Part shown: positions 28,401-36,005 of the stretch, piece by piece
How the letters are laid out: each line of letters starts with the position of its first letter
How positions within the stretch are numbered: position 1 is the stretch's first letter
Assembly: GCF_001027285.1 (NCBI RefSeq)
Contig: NZ_CP011509.1
Span: 608,501-672,500, forward strand
Direction of reading: 5' to 3'
From: Archangium gephyra
Lineage (GTDB): Bacteria > Myxococcota > Myxococcia > Myxococcales > Myxococcaceae
DNA: 64,000 bases
Translations under genes and position numbers: made by a program
The notes under the pieces: model-generated
Told to the model about the DNA's origin: nothing
Databases searched by the model: none
What the model saw: only the letters and a program-made list of their open reading frames with translations

Positions 28401-29008
28401 TGAGGGCCGCGGAGCTCAGCGCGGACCTCCAGCGGGTGGTCACCGTGGCCGAGGACGGGACGGTGCGCGTGTGGAAGGCGGATGGCACGGGCGAGCCGCG
28501 CGTGCTCGTGGGCCCGGAAGCGGAGGTGGAGCTCGCGGCCTTCAGCGCGGACGGGCAGCGGGTGCTGACGGCGTCACGGGACGGAACGGTGCGGGTGTGG
28601 AGGGCGGACGGCACGGGCGAGCCCATGGTGCTCCGAGGCCATGAAGGACGGGTGGAGCGCGCGGCCTTCAGTGCGGACGGCGAGCGGGTACTGACGGCCT
28701 CGGAGGACGGGACGGTGCGGGTGTGGAGGGCGGATGGCACGGGCGAGCCCGTGGTGCTGGGTGGACCCGAAGGACGGATGGAGCGCGCGGCGTTCAGCGC
28801 GGAGGGCGATCGGGTGCTCTCGGTGGCGGAGGACGGGACGGTGCGCCTCTGGACGGTAGGCACGGCCCGGCTCCAGGCGCTGCTGCGCGAGGCGGTCACG
28901 GGGAGCCTGACGCCAGAGCAGCGCCAACGCTACCTGCTCGAGACGCCCGAAGAGGCGCGGGCAGGTTATGAGCAGTGTGAGCGCGAGAGGACCGGACTCC
29001 CTCGTTGA
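25403..29008 (+). CDS. nSTAND1 ATPase with 16 WD40 repeats
   Basis: This is a 1201-residue protein. It starts almost directly with the nSTAND1 opening (PYRGLLAFEPEHRRFFFGR). The P-loop is GASGSGKSS (62-70) and the Walker B is LLVVVDQLEELF (159-170). The C-terminal ATPase helices end in the typical WLRLAHEALIRRW segment. Residues about 490-1152 form 16 WD40 repeats, enough for two propellers of seven or eight blades. No separate N-terminal effector domain is present. STAND proteins oligomerise on ligand binding; roles include signalling and defence. The GTG at 25403 has a weak ribosome-binding site but no better start is seen. The YhcG-type nuclease gene lies 100 bp downstream and could be its effector. 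Confidence 0.85.
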   Translation: MRNEPLAAHPTPPDARPYRGLLAFEPEHRRFFFGRGELERELVLRVRASMGGWGSRFQVVVGASGSGKSSLVLAGLVPRLHEDAREPWDTVVLRPGEAGAPRMLEVEEGPGRFSSLGRLRALLSGLHGQGGASTGQGATVAEVLREAKRLREAGPERWLLVVVDQLEELFTQVSTVEEREALMRALWRLAHTPEVRVVVVATLRVDALGRCEHVRVDHEGPQLESVVYSAAHRLFVGPPRAEQLADVIEGPARVVGLELEPGLVEVLRRDVEQEPGALPLLQHALDQLWERRTGSRLTRAAYEELGGVVGAMARTGDRLYESLPEAERHQARRLLARLVDLREEMSPHARREGLKQLRPEREDEAAAFDAVVEKLVRHRLVVRGEDGGQPPEPWLRLAHEALIRRWGRLVEWVREGRKQEPRASEAETRERERTRYARDVARVLQARRLLEWDLALAVLVLREVAEPERTPEWHPSVLEALHRGAMQPQVLAGHEGRVELAAFSADGERVLTGSADGTARVWRGDGAGEPVVLGGHEGGVWSAELSADGARVLTTSQEGRVRVWRADGAGEPVVLAAYEERVWPAEFSPDGQRVLSVSEDGTVRVGLADGTGEPVMLRGHGGRVLSAAFSADGERVLTASEDGTARVWRADGTGRPGVLVGHAGTVRSAAFSPDGQRVVTASEDGTARVWRADGTGEPVVLVGHAGAVTRAEFSPDGQQVVTASQDGTARVWRVDGTGEPVVLAGHAAAVASAAFSADGQRVVTASEDGTARVWRADGTGASVVLRGHVAEVRSAEFSPDGQRVLTASEDGTARVWNGLGEPVVLAGHEGAVTRAVFSADGQRVLTASEDGAVRVWRADGAGEPVMLAGPEGEVGAGAFSPDGERVVTASRAGTVRVWRADGAGEPVVLAGYLAMLWPAKLSADGERVLTKSQEGAVRVWRVDGAGGPVVLRGHEEEVWSAEFSPDGQWVLTRSQDGTARVWRADGTGEPVVLAGHTGGVRAAELSADLQRVVTVAEDGTVRVWKADGTGEPRVLVGPEAEVELAAFSADGQRVLTASRDGTVRVWRADGTGEPMVLRGHEGRVERAAFSADGERVLTASEDGTVRVWRADGTGEPVVLGGPEGRMERAAFSAEGDRVLSVAEDGTVRLWTVGTARLQALLREAVTGSLTPEQRQRYLLETPEEARAGYEQCERERTGLPR
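26870..28860 (+). repeat. Sixteen tandem WD40-coding repeats of about 126 bp
   Basis: Each unit encodes about 42 residues of the form VLxGHEGxVxxAxFSxDGxR followed by VLTASEDGTxRVWRADGTGEP. Repeat 8 is shortened before GLGEP. Repeats 4-8 and 14-16 are very similar to each other, which suggests recent duplication or gene conversion. Several units have Gly-Pro or Gly-Tyr in place of Gly-His. Confidence 0.9.
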
Positions 29009-29108
29009 TGAGCGGTGAAGGAGGAGCGCGTCACATCCTGCATGCCTCGTAGTGACGGGAGAGGTGGGTTGCGAGAGGGTAACTGAGCGAGTAGTGTGCA
29101 CGCGCTGA

Positions 29109-30143
29109 ATGCCATCTCGTTTGTCACTGCCCACCGGTTACGTCACGTTCCTGGAGGAACTGAAGGCAGGTATCCGTCAGGCTCAGGTTCGTGCGGTGCT
29201 TGCGGCGAACTCCGAGCTCGTCTTGCTGTATTGGCGGATGGGCCGGAAGCTCCTGGAGCAGCAGTCACGGGAAGGGTGGGGTGCACAGGTCATCGAGCGG
29301 CTCAGCGCGGATTTGCAGCGGGCCTTTCCTTCGATGAAGGGCTTCTCCGTGCGTAACCTGAAGTACATGCGGACCTTTGCCGAGGCTTGGCCCGATGAGC
29401 GAATTGTGCAACAGGTTGTTGCACAAATTCCCTGGGGTCACCACCTCCGGCTACTCGACCGTGTCCGTGACCCGGATCATCGACTCTTCTACGTGCACCA
29501 GGTTCTCGAGCATGGTTGGTCCCGCAGCGTGTTGATGCATCAGATCGAAGGGGGTCTTCACAAACGGCAGGGACATGCCATCACCAACTTCGCTCGAACG
29601 TTGCCCTCTCCTCAATCGGATCTCGCGCAGCAGTCACTCAAGGACCCGTACACCCTGGACTTCCTTCCCCTTGGCCCAGAACTCCGGGAGCGAGAGCTCG
29701 AGCGGGAACTGCTGGTGCACATTCGTGACTTCCTGCTGGAACTGGGGGTCGGCTTCGCTTTCGTCGGCAGTCAGGTGCCTATCGAAGTAGGCAGGAAGGA
29801 CTTCTATATCGACCTGCTCTTCTACCATCTCAGGCTGCGCTGCTTTGTCGTCATCGACCTGAAGACGGGCGACTTTGAACCGGAGCATGCCGGGAAGATG
29901 AACTTCTACCTGTCCGCAGTGGACGACTCCCTTCGTCACGAGAATGATCAGCCCAGTATCGGGCTCATCCTCTGCAAGCATCGGGATCGAGTCATTGTTG
30001 AGTACTCTCTCCGAGATACAAAGAAACCCATCGGGGTCTCCGCGTACAAGCTGACCGAGCGCCTGCCCAATAAGTTTGCTCGGAACCTACCTTCCGTTCA
30101 GCAACTCGAGGCAGAGCTGAAACGGAAAGGCAGGAGGCGGTGA
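29109..30143 (+). CDS. YhcG/DUF1016 family PD-(D/E)xK nuclease
   Basis: This is a 344-residue protein of the YhcG (DUF1016) family. The N-terminal helical domain has LLYWRMGRKLLEQQ, FSVRNLKYMRTFAEA and IPWGHHLRLLD. The C-terminal nuclease domain has GVGFAFVGSQVPIEVGRKDF, YIDLLFYHLRLRCFVVIDLK (D…D/E-x-K core) and FEPEHAGKMNFYLSAVDD. Family members are predicted nucleases linked to mobile elements, restriction loci or recombination; the substrate is not settled. The ATG at 29109 fits the family N-terminus. GC content is somewhat lower than in its neighbours, which suggests transfer. It lies 100 bp downstream of the nSTAND-WD40 gene in the same direction. Confidence 0.85.
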   Translation: MPSRLSLPTGYVTFLEELKAGIRQAQVRAVLAANSELVLLYWRMGRKLLEQQSREGWGAQVIERLSADLQRAFPSMKGFSVRNLKYMRTFAEAWPDERIVQQVVAQIPWGHHLRLLDRVRDPDHRLFYVHQVLEHGWSRSVLMHQIEGGLHKRQGHAITNFARTLPSPQSDLAQQSLKDPYTLDFLPLGPELRERELERELLVHIRDFLLELGVGFAFVGSQVPIEVGRKDFYIDLLFYHLRLRCFVVIDLKTGDFEPEHAGKMNFYLSAVDDSLRHENDQPSIGLILCKHRDRVIVEYSLRDTKKPIGVSAYKLTERLPNKFARNLPSVQQLEAELKRKGRRR

Positions 30144-30211
30144 CGCTAGTGCAGCGGCGCACCGGGTTCATTACCTTCCTGCCGCCGCGACCGTTGTAGG
30201 GCGGGCTCGCG

Positions 30212-31081
30212 TCACCTCCAGCAGGCCTGGTGGTCCTGGATGAACTGGCGCATGGAAATGGGCGCCCGTCCCAGCAATGTCTGGGTTTCGGGCGTCACCG
30301 TCCCCGCGAGCCCCAGCCGGCACACGGTGTAGATGCCAGTCATCACCGCGATGAAGGCGACCGGATGCTTCCGCTGGTACCAGCGCGCGGCGAAGCGCAG
30401 AGCCCCGGGCTCGGGGTAGCGGATGGGCCGGCCGAGCACCTCGGTGAAGAGCGCGGCCACCTCGGCGTAGGTGAGGGCCTCGGAGCCGGTGAGGTCATAC
30501 GCCTTGCCCTCGTGCCCGTCCTCCAGCAGCGTGCGCGCGGCCACGGCGGCGATGTCCCGCGCGTCGATGAAGCCCGTGCGCCCCTTGCCCGCGGGGACGA
30601 AAATCTCATCGTGCTCGCGGATGTCGTCGCGGTGGGTGGTGCTCAGGTTCTGCATGAAGAAGCTGGGGCGCAGGAAGGTATGCGGCAGCCCGGCCTCCAG
30701 GATGAAGCGCTCCACGTGGGCGTGGGGCATCACCGGGTTCTTCTCCACCCCGAGCAGCGACAGGAAGACGACGTGCCGCACGCCCGCGTCCTTCGCCGCG
30801 CGCACCACGGGCAGCATGTACCGCTTCACGTCCGAGATGGCCGGCGGGCGCAGGAGGAACACCTTCTCCACCCCCTCCAGCGCGGGCGCATGCGTCGCCG
30901 CATCCTCGAAGTCGAAGCGCACGGCCTTCGCCCCCACGGGCGCCCGCGTCCCCTCGCGCGAGGCGACGAGCACCCGCGCACCCCCGGCCACCAGGTGCTC
31001 CACCAGCGGCGCGCCCACGTTGCCCGAGGCCCCCGTCACCAGCACGCGCGGGCCCTTCGGCTCAGCGGCCGCGCTTGCCAT
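30212..31081 (-). CDS. NmrA-like NAD(P)-binding reductase
   Basis: This is a protein of about 289 residues of the atypical short-chain dehydrogenase (NmrA/HSCARG) group. The N-terminal Rossmann motif is VLVTGASGNVGAPLVEHL. It lacks the classical YxxxK catalytic pair and has the NmrA-typical GVRHVVFLSLLGVEKNP and LPHTFLRPSFFMQNL segments. Such proteins act as redox sensors or NAD(P)H-quinone reductases. The ATG at 31081 follows GGAGGCGAGCC; the extra residues up to 31105 lack support. It overlaps the 3' end of the TetR gene by 20 bp, so the two are transcribed together and the TetR protein probably controls this gene. Confidence 0.8.
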   Translation of the reverse strand: MASAAAEPKGPRVLVTGASGNVGAPLVEHLVAGGARVLVASREGTRAPVGAKAVRFDFEDAATHAPALEGVEKVFLLRPPAISDVKRYMLPVVRAAKDAGVRHVVFLSLLGVEKNPVMPHAHVERFILEAGLPHTFLRPSFFMQNLSTTHRDDIREHDEIFVPAGKGRTGFIDARDIAAVAARTLLEDGHEGKAYDLTGSEALTYAEVAALFTEVLGRPIRYPEPGALRFAARWYQRKHPVAFIAVMTGIYTVCRLGLAGTVTPETQTLLGRAPISMRQFIQDHQACWR

Positions 31082-31682
31082 GGCTCGCCTCCGGTGCCAC
31101 TCCACGCCAGAAGGTGTCCACCATGCGATCCAACCAGGGATCCTCGGCCTCCGTGGGGACGCTCTCGTTCGTCACGTGGGCCAGGAAGTAGCGGTACTGC
31201 AGGCCCGCCAGGAAGAGGCTGGCCATCACGCCGGGGTCTCCCTCGCGCAGCTGGCCCTGCTCCTGCGCCCGGCGGAACCAGCCCGTCATCGCATGGTACG
31301 AGCGCGCCGGGCCGGGAATCTCCGCCTTGTTCTCGCCCCGCCACTCCTCGGGGGTGATGCCCGCCTCGCGCAGCACCGCGAAGGCCGGCACCATGTTCCG
31401 GAAGAACGCATCGATGGCGCCCGCCAGCTCGCGCAGCTGCACCGTCAGCTCGCGCGTGTCCGGGCCCTCTTCCAGCAGGTGCAGCCACGGTGGAGGCTTG
31501 CCCACCGCGAACGCCGCCTTGAGCAGCTCCCGTTTGCTCCCAAACCGTTTGAGCAGCGCCGGCCCCGACACCCCCAGACGCGCGGCGATCGCCTCCGTGC
31601 TCACCGAGGCTCCGTGCTCGATGAAACACGCCCGGGCCGCTACCAGAATCTCCTCGTCCAGGACCTGTCGGGGACGCGCCAT
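31062..31682 (-). CDS. TetR/AcrR family transcriptional regulator
   Basis: This is a 206-residue protein. Residues about 8-55 contain the TetR helix-turn-helix: ILVAARACFIEHGASVSTEAIAARLG in pieces, then VSGPALLKRFGSKRELLKAA. The C-terminal ligand domain is divergent. The gene is first in an operon with the NmrA-like reductase and has a near-perfect palindrome (31701-31716) 19 bp ahead of its ATG, which suggests autorepression. The inducer is unknown, perhaps a quinone or other electrophile given the reductase partner (inference). Confidence 0.85.
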   Translation of the reverse strand: MARPRQVLDEEILVAARACFIEHGASVSTEAIAARLGVSGPALLKRFGSKRELLKAAFAVGKPPPWLHLLEEGPDTRELTVQLRELAGAIDAFFRNMVPAFAVLREAGITPEEWRGENKAEIPGPARSYHAMTGWFRRAQEQGQLREGDPGVMASLFLAGLQYRYFLAHVTNESVPTEAEDPWLDRMVDTFWRGVAPEASHGKRGR

Positions 31683-31700
31683 GACTCCACTCGCTGATTG

Positions 31701-31716
31701 GTTAGCTAGTGCTAAC
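31701..31716. promoter_or_regulatory. Probable TetR operator
   Basis: GTTAGC-TAGT-GCTAAC is a perfect palindrome in an AT-rich island of otherwise GC-rich DNA. It is followed by two more GTTA/TAAC half-sites (CTAACTAACTAAC, 31712-31724). Its distance to the TetR start codon and its size fit a TetR-family operator. Confidence 0.6.
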
Positions 31717-31742
31717 TAACTAACTCCCCGAGGGGGGTGGAA

Positions 31743-32573
31743 TCAAGTGGGCGGAGGAGCCAACCCACCAGGGTGGGTGGCCAGCGCCGCGTCGAGGAAG
31801 CGGCCGATGCGGGCGGCCATCTCCTCGGGGAGCTCCAGCATGGGGAAGTGGCTGCGGGCGGGGAGCTTCTGCACCTGGAACCAGGGGTGCGAGGAGGCGA
31901 ACGAGCGTTGGGCGTCCAGCCAGGCGCTGTCCTCGGGCTGGGAGTAGAGGTGGAGGGTGGGGACGGGGGGCGAGAGGGTGGAGAGCGCCTCCAGCGGGCT
32001 GCCGGAGCGCGTGTACACCTGCTCTATCTCCCGGCCGGCGCGCTTCCACATGTCCTCGCCGAAGGAGCCCATGTCGTCGCGGACGAAGCGGATGACGTCC
32101 GGCGAGCTCACCCCCTGCAGCCACAGGGAGAAGAGCCCGTCGCGGGCCTGCTTCCACTGGGGGGACTGGAGGGCCTTCAGGGCCTGGAGGAAGGGCGGAG
32201 GCGGCTCCAGCACGAGCCAGTCCAGGAGCACGAGGGCGGGGATGCGCGGGCCCAGCTGGCGCCGCAGCTCCAGGGCCCACCAGCCGCCGTGGGAGAGGGC
32301 CACGGGCACCACCTGGCGCGCGCCGCTGGCGTCGATGACGGCGCGCAGGGTGTCCACCACGGTGGTGTTGTCGAAGCCGGGGCCGGGCTGCTGGGACTCG
32401 CCGTGGCCGGGCAGGTCCACCACGAGCGCGCGGTGCAGGATGGAGCTCCACGGGGCGAGCTTGCGGAACACCTCGCGGCTGGTGCACCAGCCGGGGATGA
32501 AGAGCAGCGTGGGCTCTCCCTGTCCCACGTCGTCGTAACGGATGCGAGCCCCACCCACGCGCGTCTCGGCCAT
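31743..32573 (-). CDS. Alpha/beta-hydrolase-fold protein resembling cofactor-free quinolone dioxygenase (Hod/AqdC type)
   Basis: This is a protein of about 276 residues with an alpha/beta-hydrolase fold. It resembles Arthrobacter Hod along most of its length: LLFIPGWCTS, VALSHGGWWALEL (nucleophile-elbow Ser), LVLLDWLVLEPPPPF (Asp), GLFSLWLQG (Trp), YTRSGSPLEAL, LYSQPEDSAW, HPWFQVQKL and SHFPMLELP (catalytic His). Hod-type enzymes cleave 3-hydroxy-4(1H)-quinolones without a cofactor, and AqdC degrades the Pseudomonas signal PQS. The His following GWC in Hod is Thr here. The ATG at 32573 follows GGGGGAGACAC. It could instead be a plain hydrolase. It is monocistronic or linked to the cyclase gene 120 bp upstream. 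Confidence 0.75.
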   Translation of the reverse strand: MAETRVGGARIRYDDVGQGEPTLLFIPGWCTSREVFRKLAPWSSILHRALVVDLPGHGESQQPGPGFDNTTVVDTLRAVIDASGARQVVPVALSHGGWWALELRRQLGPRIPALVLLDWLVLEPPPPFLQALKALQSPQWKQARDGLFSLWLQGVSSPDVIRFVRDDMGSFGEDMWKRAGREIEQVYTRSGSPLEALSTLSPPVPTLHLYSQPEDSAWLDAQRSFASSHPWFQVQKLPARSHFPMLELPEEMAARIGRFLDAALATHPGGLAPPPT

Positions 32574-32693
32574 GTGTCTCCCCCCGGCGGCCCCGCGACA
32601 TGCCTCGTCCGCCATGGAGACGAGTCATGCTCCGGGTGGGCCGGGAAAGGACAGGGGACGGCGGTGCGGTAGGGCTGTCCGCTGCCGGGCACT

Positions 32694-33983
32694 TCAGGCG
32701 GCCTGGCGCGAGTCCAGCTCGGGCACGCCGAACACCTCGAGCTGCTGGACGCGGCCCTTCACGAAGTGGGCGCCGAGCGGCTCGAGGGCCCCGTCCTCGC
32801 CGAGGGCCTCGCGGCACTCGCGGGTGAGGAGCAGGGAGCGGCCGAGCACCTTGGTGAGATCCTGCACGCGCGAGGCGGTGTTCACCGTGTCGCCGATGAC
32901 GGTGTACTCCTGGCGCTGGGCGCCGCCCACGTTGCCCACGACGGCCTCGCCGCGGTGCAGGCCCACGCCAATGCGCAGGCCGGGGAACTCCCCCTGCTCG
33001 CGCATGCGGGCGGCCTCGGCGAGCATCTCGCGCGCGGCGGCCAGCGCCCGGCGCGCGTCGTCCGGCTGGTGCGTGGGCGCGCCAAAGACAATCAGCATCC
33101 CATCCCCGAGGAACTTGTTCACCAGCCCGCCATGGGCCGCGACGATCTCACACATGCGCCCGAAGTAGAGGTTGAGCAGGCGCAGCGTCTCCTCGGGAGG
33201 CTGGGACTCGGCGAGCCGGGTGAAGCCGCGGATGTCGGTGAAGCAGACGGTGACGGCGCGGCGCTCGCCGCCGTCGGGGAGGTTGCCGGAGAGCAGGTGC
33301 TCCATGACCTGCTCGCTCACGTGCATGCCCAAGAGGCCGCGCACGCGCTCGCGCTCGACGGCGCTCTCGGTGAGGCGCATGAGCAGCGAGCGCATGGAGC
33401 CGCTGGCCACCGTGCCGAGCGCGCCCAGGGTGACGAGGAAGATGGCCTTGGCGAGGGTGACGTAGAAGTCATACGCGCCGGTGGCGAGCATCTCCGCGGA
33501 GGCGGCGGGACGCAGGACGAAGTGGATGACGGCGACGAGCTGGGTGGCGGCGGCCAGGCCGGCGAAGAGACAGAGGCGGGGCTGGAGGCGGGGGGTGGCG
33601 GCGGCGACGCCCACGGCATACAGGGCGGGCCCGCCGGCGGACAGGGCGAAGGCGGGGCCGTTGACGTGGAGGTCCAACAGGGCGACGACGGTGCCCATGG
33701 ACACGTCGACGAGCGAGGACGCGTAGCGCATCCACGGACGGAAGTGGCCGGTGCGCAGCACCAGCGAGACGCACGAGTACCAGAGGAGGTAGCCGACGGT
33801 GGCGCAGAGGATGATGGCGGGAATCTGCGAGCCGGAGAAGAAGGCGACGAGCACCAGCACGGTGGCGATGACGCCCGCGCTGGTGGCGACGTGGGCCACC
33901 CGCGTCTCCATGTGCCGGACGGTCTCCCCGAGGACGGCGTCGAAGCCATCGGGGGCGGGGCTGGAGCGGAGGGAGGCGCGCAT
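32694..33983 (-). CDS. Class III adenylate/guanylate cyclase with N-terminal membrane domain
   Basis: This is a protein of 429 residues. The first about 200 hold five or six TM helices (for example VIATVLVLVAFFSGSQIPAI). An AC-type signalling linker and a CHD domain (about 235-410) follow, with VTVCFTDIRGFT (metal Asp), FLGDGMLIVFGAP (second Asp), GVGLHRGEAVVGNVG and VIGDTVNTASRVQ (transition-state Asn/Arg). It should make cAMP or cGMP. The open frame continues upstream to 35726 but overlaps the gene at 34027-35784 in another phase and has low-complexity composition. The ATG at 33983 is the natural start although its ribosome-binding site is weak. Confidence 0.85.
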   Translation of the reverse strand: MRASLRSSPAPDGFDAVLGETVRHMETRVAHVATSAGVIATVLVLVAFFSGSQIPAIILCATVGYLLWYSCVSLVLRTGHFRPWMRYASSLVDVSMGTVVALLDLHVNGPAFALSAGGPALYAVGVAAATPRLQPRLCLFAGLAAATQLVAVIHFVLRPAASAEMLATGAYDFYVTLAKAIFLVTLGALGTVASGSMRSLLMRLTESAVERERVRGLLGMHVSEQVMEHLLSGNLPDGGERRAVTVCFTDIRGFTRLAESQPPEETLRLLNLYFGRMCEIVAAHGGLVNKFLGDGMLIVFGAPTHQPDDARRALAAAREMLAEAARMREQGEFPGLRIGVGLHRGEAVVGNVGGAQRQEYTVIGDTVNTASRVQDLTKVLGRSLLLTRECREALGEDGALEPLGAHFVKGRVQQLEVFGVPELDSRQAA

Positions 33984-34026
33984 GTGGAGGGCAGGATAGC
34001 GCCTGGAGGAGGGACGCGGCAGGGCG

Positions 34027-35784
34027 TCAGCGTTTTGGGGCGGAAGCCACGGCCGCATCCAGCTCGGCCTGGAAGGCGCGGTGGCGGCGGAAGCCCTCCC
34101 GGAAGCCGGCGAGCAGCAGGTTGCCGCGTGCCTGCTCGCCGTGCAGCCAGAGGACCTCGGCGCTGGCGGCGAGCAACTGGGCGGCCTTGGCGTAGCTGCG
34201 CCGGTGCTGGCGGCTGACGATGGTGCTCGCGCGCTTGCGGGCCAACTCCAGACACCACTCGCGCAACCGCTCGCGCTCGGCGGACGTGAGAGACAGGGCG
34301 GGGAGGGCCTCGGCATAGGCGCGGGCCAGGCGCTCGCGGAGGGCCTCGTCGTGGCGCGCGCCGCCCGAGTACCAGGCGCCGGCCTGGGTGCCGGACTCGA
34401 GCGCCTGGCGCCAGAGCGCGTCCACGTTGCGGGGCAGCGTTGCGAGGGATTGGCCAGACAGGAGCACGAGGAAGGCGGGCACCACGAGCCCCTGGGGGTT
34501 GTCGCCAAACGTCCAGCCGAGCGCGCTCTCCCTGGCGGCGAGCGCGTGGGCGGCCTCCCAGTCATGAGCGAGCAGCCAGGCATGGGCGAGCAGCCGGCGA
34601 TCGACATGGGCGGGGACCTCGAGGGAGTCGCCGGCCTCGGGAAGGGCGGCCATGGAGCCGGAGGGAGCGCGGGGTTGCTGGAGGACGGCCTCGAGGTGGC
34701 GGGCGGCCTGGAGCAGGAGGGGCACGCGCTCGGACTCGGAGGGGAGGGGGTCGCGCAGATCGAGGAGACGGGAGAGGGTGGGTTGGGAGACGAAGGCCTG
34801 CCAGCGGGCGGAGCGGACGGTGCCGGGCTGGCCGAGCCGCTCGGCGGCGGAGGCGAGGAAGCTGGCGACGGTGGCGCGCAGGGGGAGGGAGGCGGGGAGG
34901 ACGGCGAGGGCCTCGCGGGCGGTGGTGAGCACGGCGAGCGGCGGGCCCTCGCGCTCGAGGGCGGAGAGGAGCTCCACGAAGGCCCGGGGGTGACGGGAGG
35001 GCTCGGAGAAGGCGAGCTCGCGCAGGCCGCGGGTGCCCTGGGAGAGACGGATGGCCTCGCGCAGCCAGGCATCGGCGTCGGGGCCCTCCTGGTGACGGAG
35101 GAGGGAGCTCCAGTCGCGCAGGAAGAGCTCGGAGTCGGGGAGGGGCTCGGAGGAGATGTCGAGCCACTCCTGCACGAGGGGCCGGGGAGCGCGGGGGAGG
35201 AGTTGGCGCAGGGAGCGCAGCTGCTCGAGGAGCACGGGGGCGCGCTGCTCGGGGGGCGTGGTGAAGTAGACGGAGCGGAGGTAGCGGGCGCGGGCCTCGG
35301 GAAAGTCGACGTGGGAGAGGTGCTCGGGGCGAGGGCCGCGGCCCTGCGCGTCCGTGTATTCGAGGAGGGAGAAGAGGGCGCGATAGGCCTCGCGGGCGAG
35401 GGCGTGCTGACCGCGCTCGGAGGCCTCCTGGGCGCGCTGGAAGAGGACGGTGAGGGGCTCGAGGAGCTCGGCGTAGGGGCCAAGGGTGTCGTTCTCGGGC
35501 CAGATGTCTTCCCATTCCCTGGCTTTGTCTGGGAGGGCGCGGGCCAGCTCGGAGATGTCCTCAAGCAGCGCACTCGGGAGGAGGGCCGCGTGGGCGCTGG
35601 GGTCGGCGTGGAGGGATTGGAGGAAGGCGAGCCGCTCGGAGGGCCGGACGCGGCTGGCGAGGAAGCGGAGGAGGGCGCGCAGCTCCTCGGGGGAGCGGTC
35701 CGCGAGCCGCGCGTCGACGGCCTCACGGAAGTCCTTGAGGGTCAGCTTCTCCGCCGGGGAATGGGACGGGTCGACTTCAGCCAT
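34027..35784 (-). CDS. Large helical protein of unknown function
   Basis: This is a 585-residue protein, almost entirely alpha-helical, with TPR-like rhythm (ALAREAYRALFSLLEY; YAKAAQLLAASAEVLWLHGE). The final segment (GNLLLAGFREGFRRHRAFQA) resembles the C-terminus of hypothetical proteins found beside SWIM zinc-finger proteins. No catalytic motif is seen. It lies just upstream of the membrane cyclase on the same strand (43-bp gap), so the two may be one transcript. The start ATG at 35784 is followed by a plausible soluble N-terminus; no signal peptide. Confidence 0.65.
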   Translation of the reverse strand: MAEVDPSHSPAEKLTLKDFREAVDARLADRSPEELRALLRFLASRVRPSERLAFLQSLHADPSAHAALLPSALLEDISELARALPDKAREWEDIWPENDTLGPYAELLEPLTVLFQRAQEASERGQHALAREAYRALFSLLEYTDAQGRGPRPEHLSHVDFPEARARYLRSVYFTTPPEQRAPVLLEQLRSLRQLLPRAPRPLVQEWLDISSEPLPDSELFLRDWSSLLRHQEGPDADAWLREAIRLSQGTRGLRELAFSEPSRHPRAFVELLSALEREGPPLAVLTTAREALAVLPASLPLRATVASFLASAAERLGQPGTVRSARWQAFVSQPTLSRLLDLRDPLPSESERVPLLLQAARHLEAVLQQPRAPSGSMAALPEAGDSLEVPAHVDRRLLAHAWLLAHDWEAAHALAARESALGWTFGDNPQGLVVPAFLVLLSGQSLATLPRNVDALWRQALESGTQAGAWYSGGARHDEALRERLARAYAEALPALSLTSAERERLREWCLELARKRASTIVSRQHRRSYAKAAQLLAASAEVLWLHGEQARGNLLLAGFREGFRRHRAFQAELDAAVASAPKR

Positions 35785-35892
35785 AGGTCAGCAGAATATG
35801 ACCTCGGCGGTCACGTCCGGCCACTCCGGGGTTGCTCGGCTGGCTCCTGGCCTACCCTTGAGGGAGGCACACGCAGACGGGGAGCACTGTCC

Positions 35893-35908
35893 TGGCACCT
35901 GTAGTGCT
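35893..35908 (+). promoter_or_regulatory. Candidate sigma-54 promoter
   Basis: TGGCACCTGTAGTGCT has the -24 GG and the -12 GC at the correct 10-base separation (consensus TGGCAC-N5-TTGC-W, one mismatch at the first T of TTGC). The predicted start would give a leader of about 85 nt to the gene at 36006. Myxobacteria use many sigma-54 promoters. Confidence 0.4.
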
Positions 35909-36005
35909 CATGATTGACGCAATACTGATCGTGCCGTCCCTGGCTCGAAAGTGACGGCGTTGTGTGAAAAGAAAACGAAGCCCTTCCGGGTTGACCTCTG
36001 AGCCC

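Noticed and set aside
26870-28860. CRISPR-like periodic array
   Set aside because: The 126-bp period is coding and matches WD40 blades; there are no short direct repeats with unique spacers anywhere in the window.
29404-29426. Perfect 9-bp inverted repeat TTGTGCAAC … GTTGCACAA inside the YhcG-type gene
   Set aside because: It encodes the family-typical V-Q-Q-V-V-A-Q segment, so codon choice explains it better than a regulatory role.
33984-35726. N-terminal extension of the adenylate cyclase frame
   Set aside because: It is Pro/Ser/Arg low complexity and overlaps the helical-protein gene in another phase. The cyclase begins at 33983.
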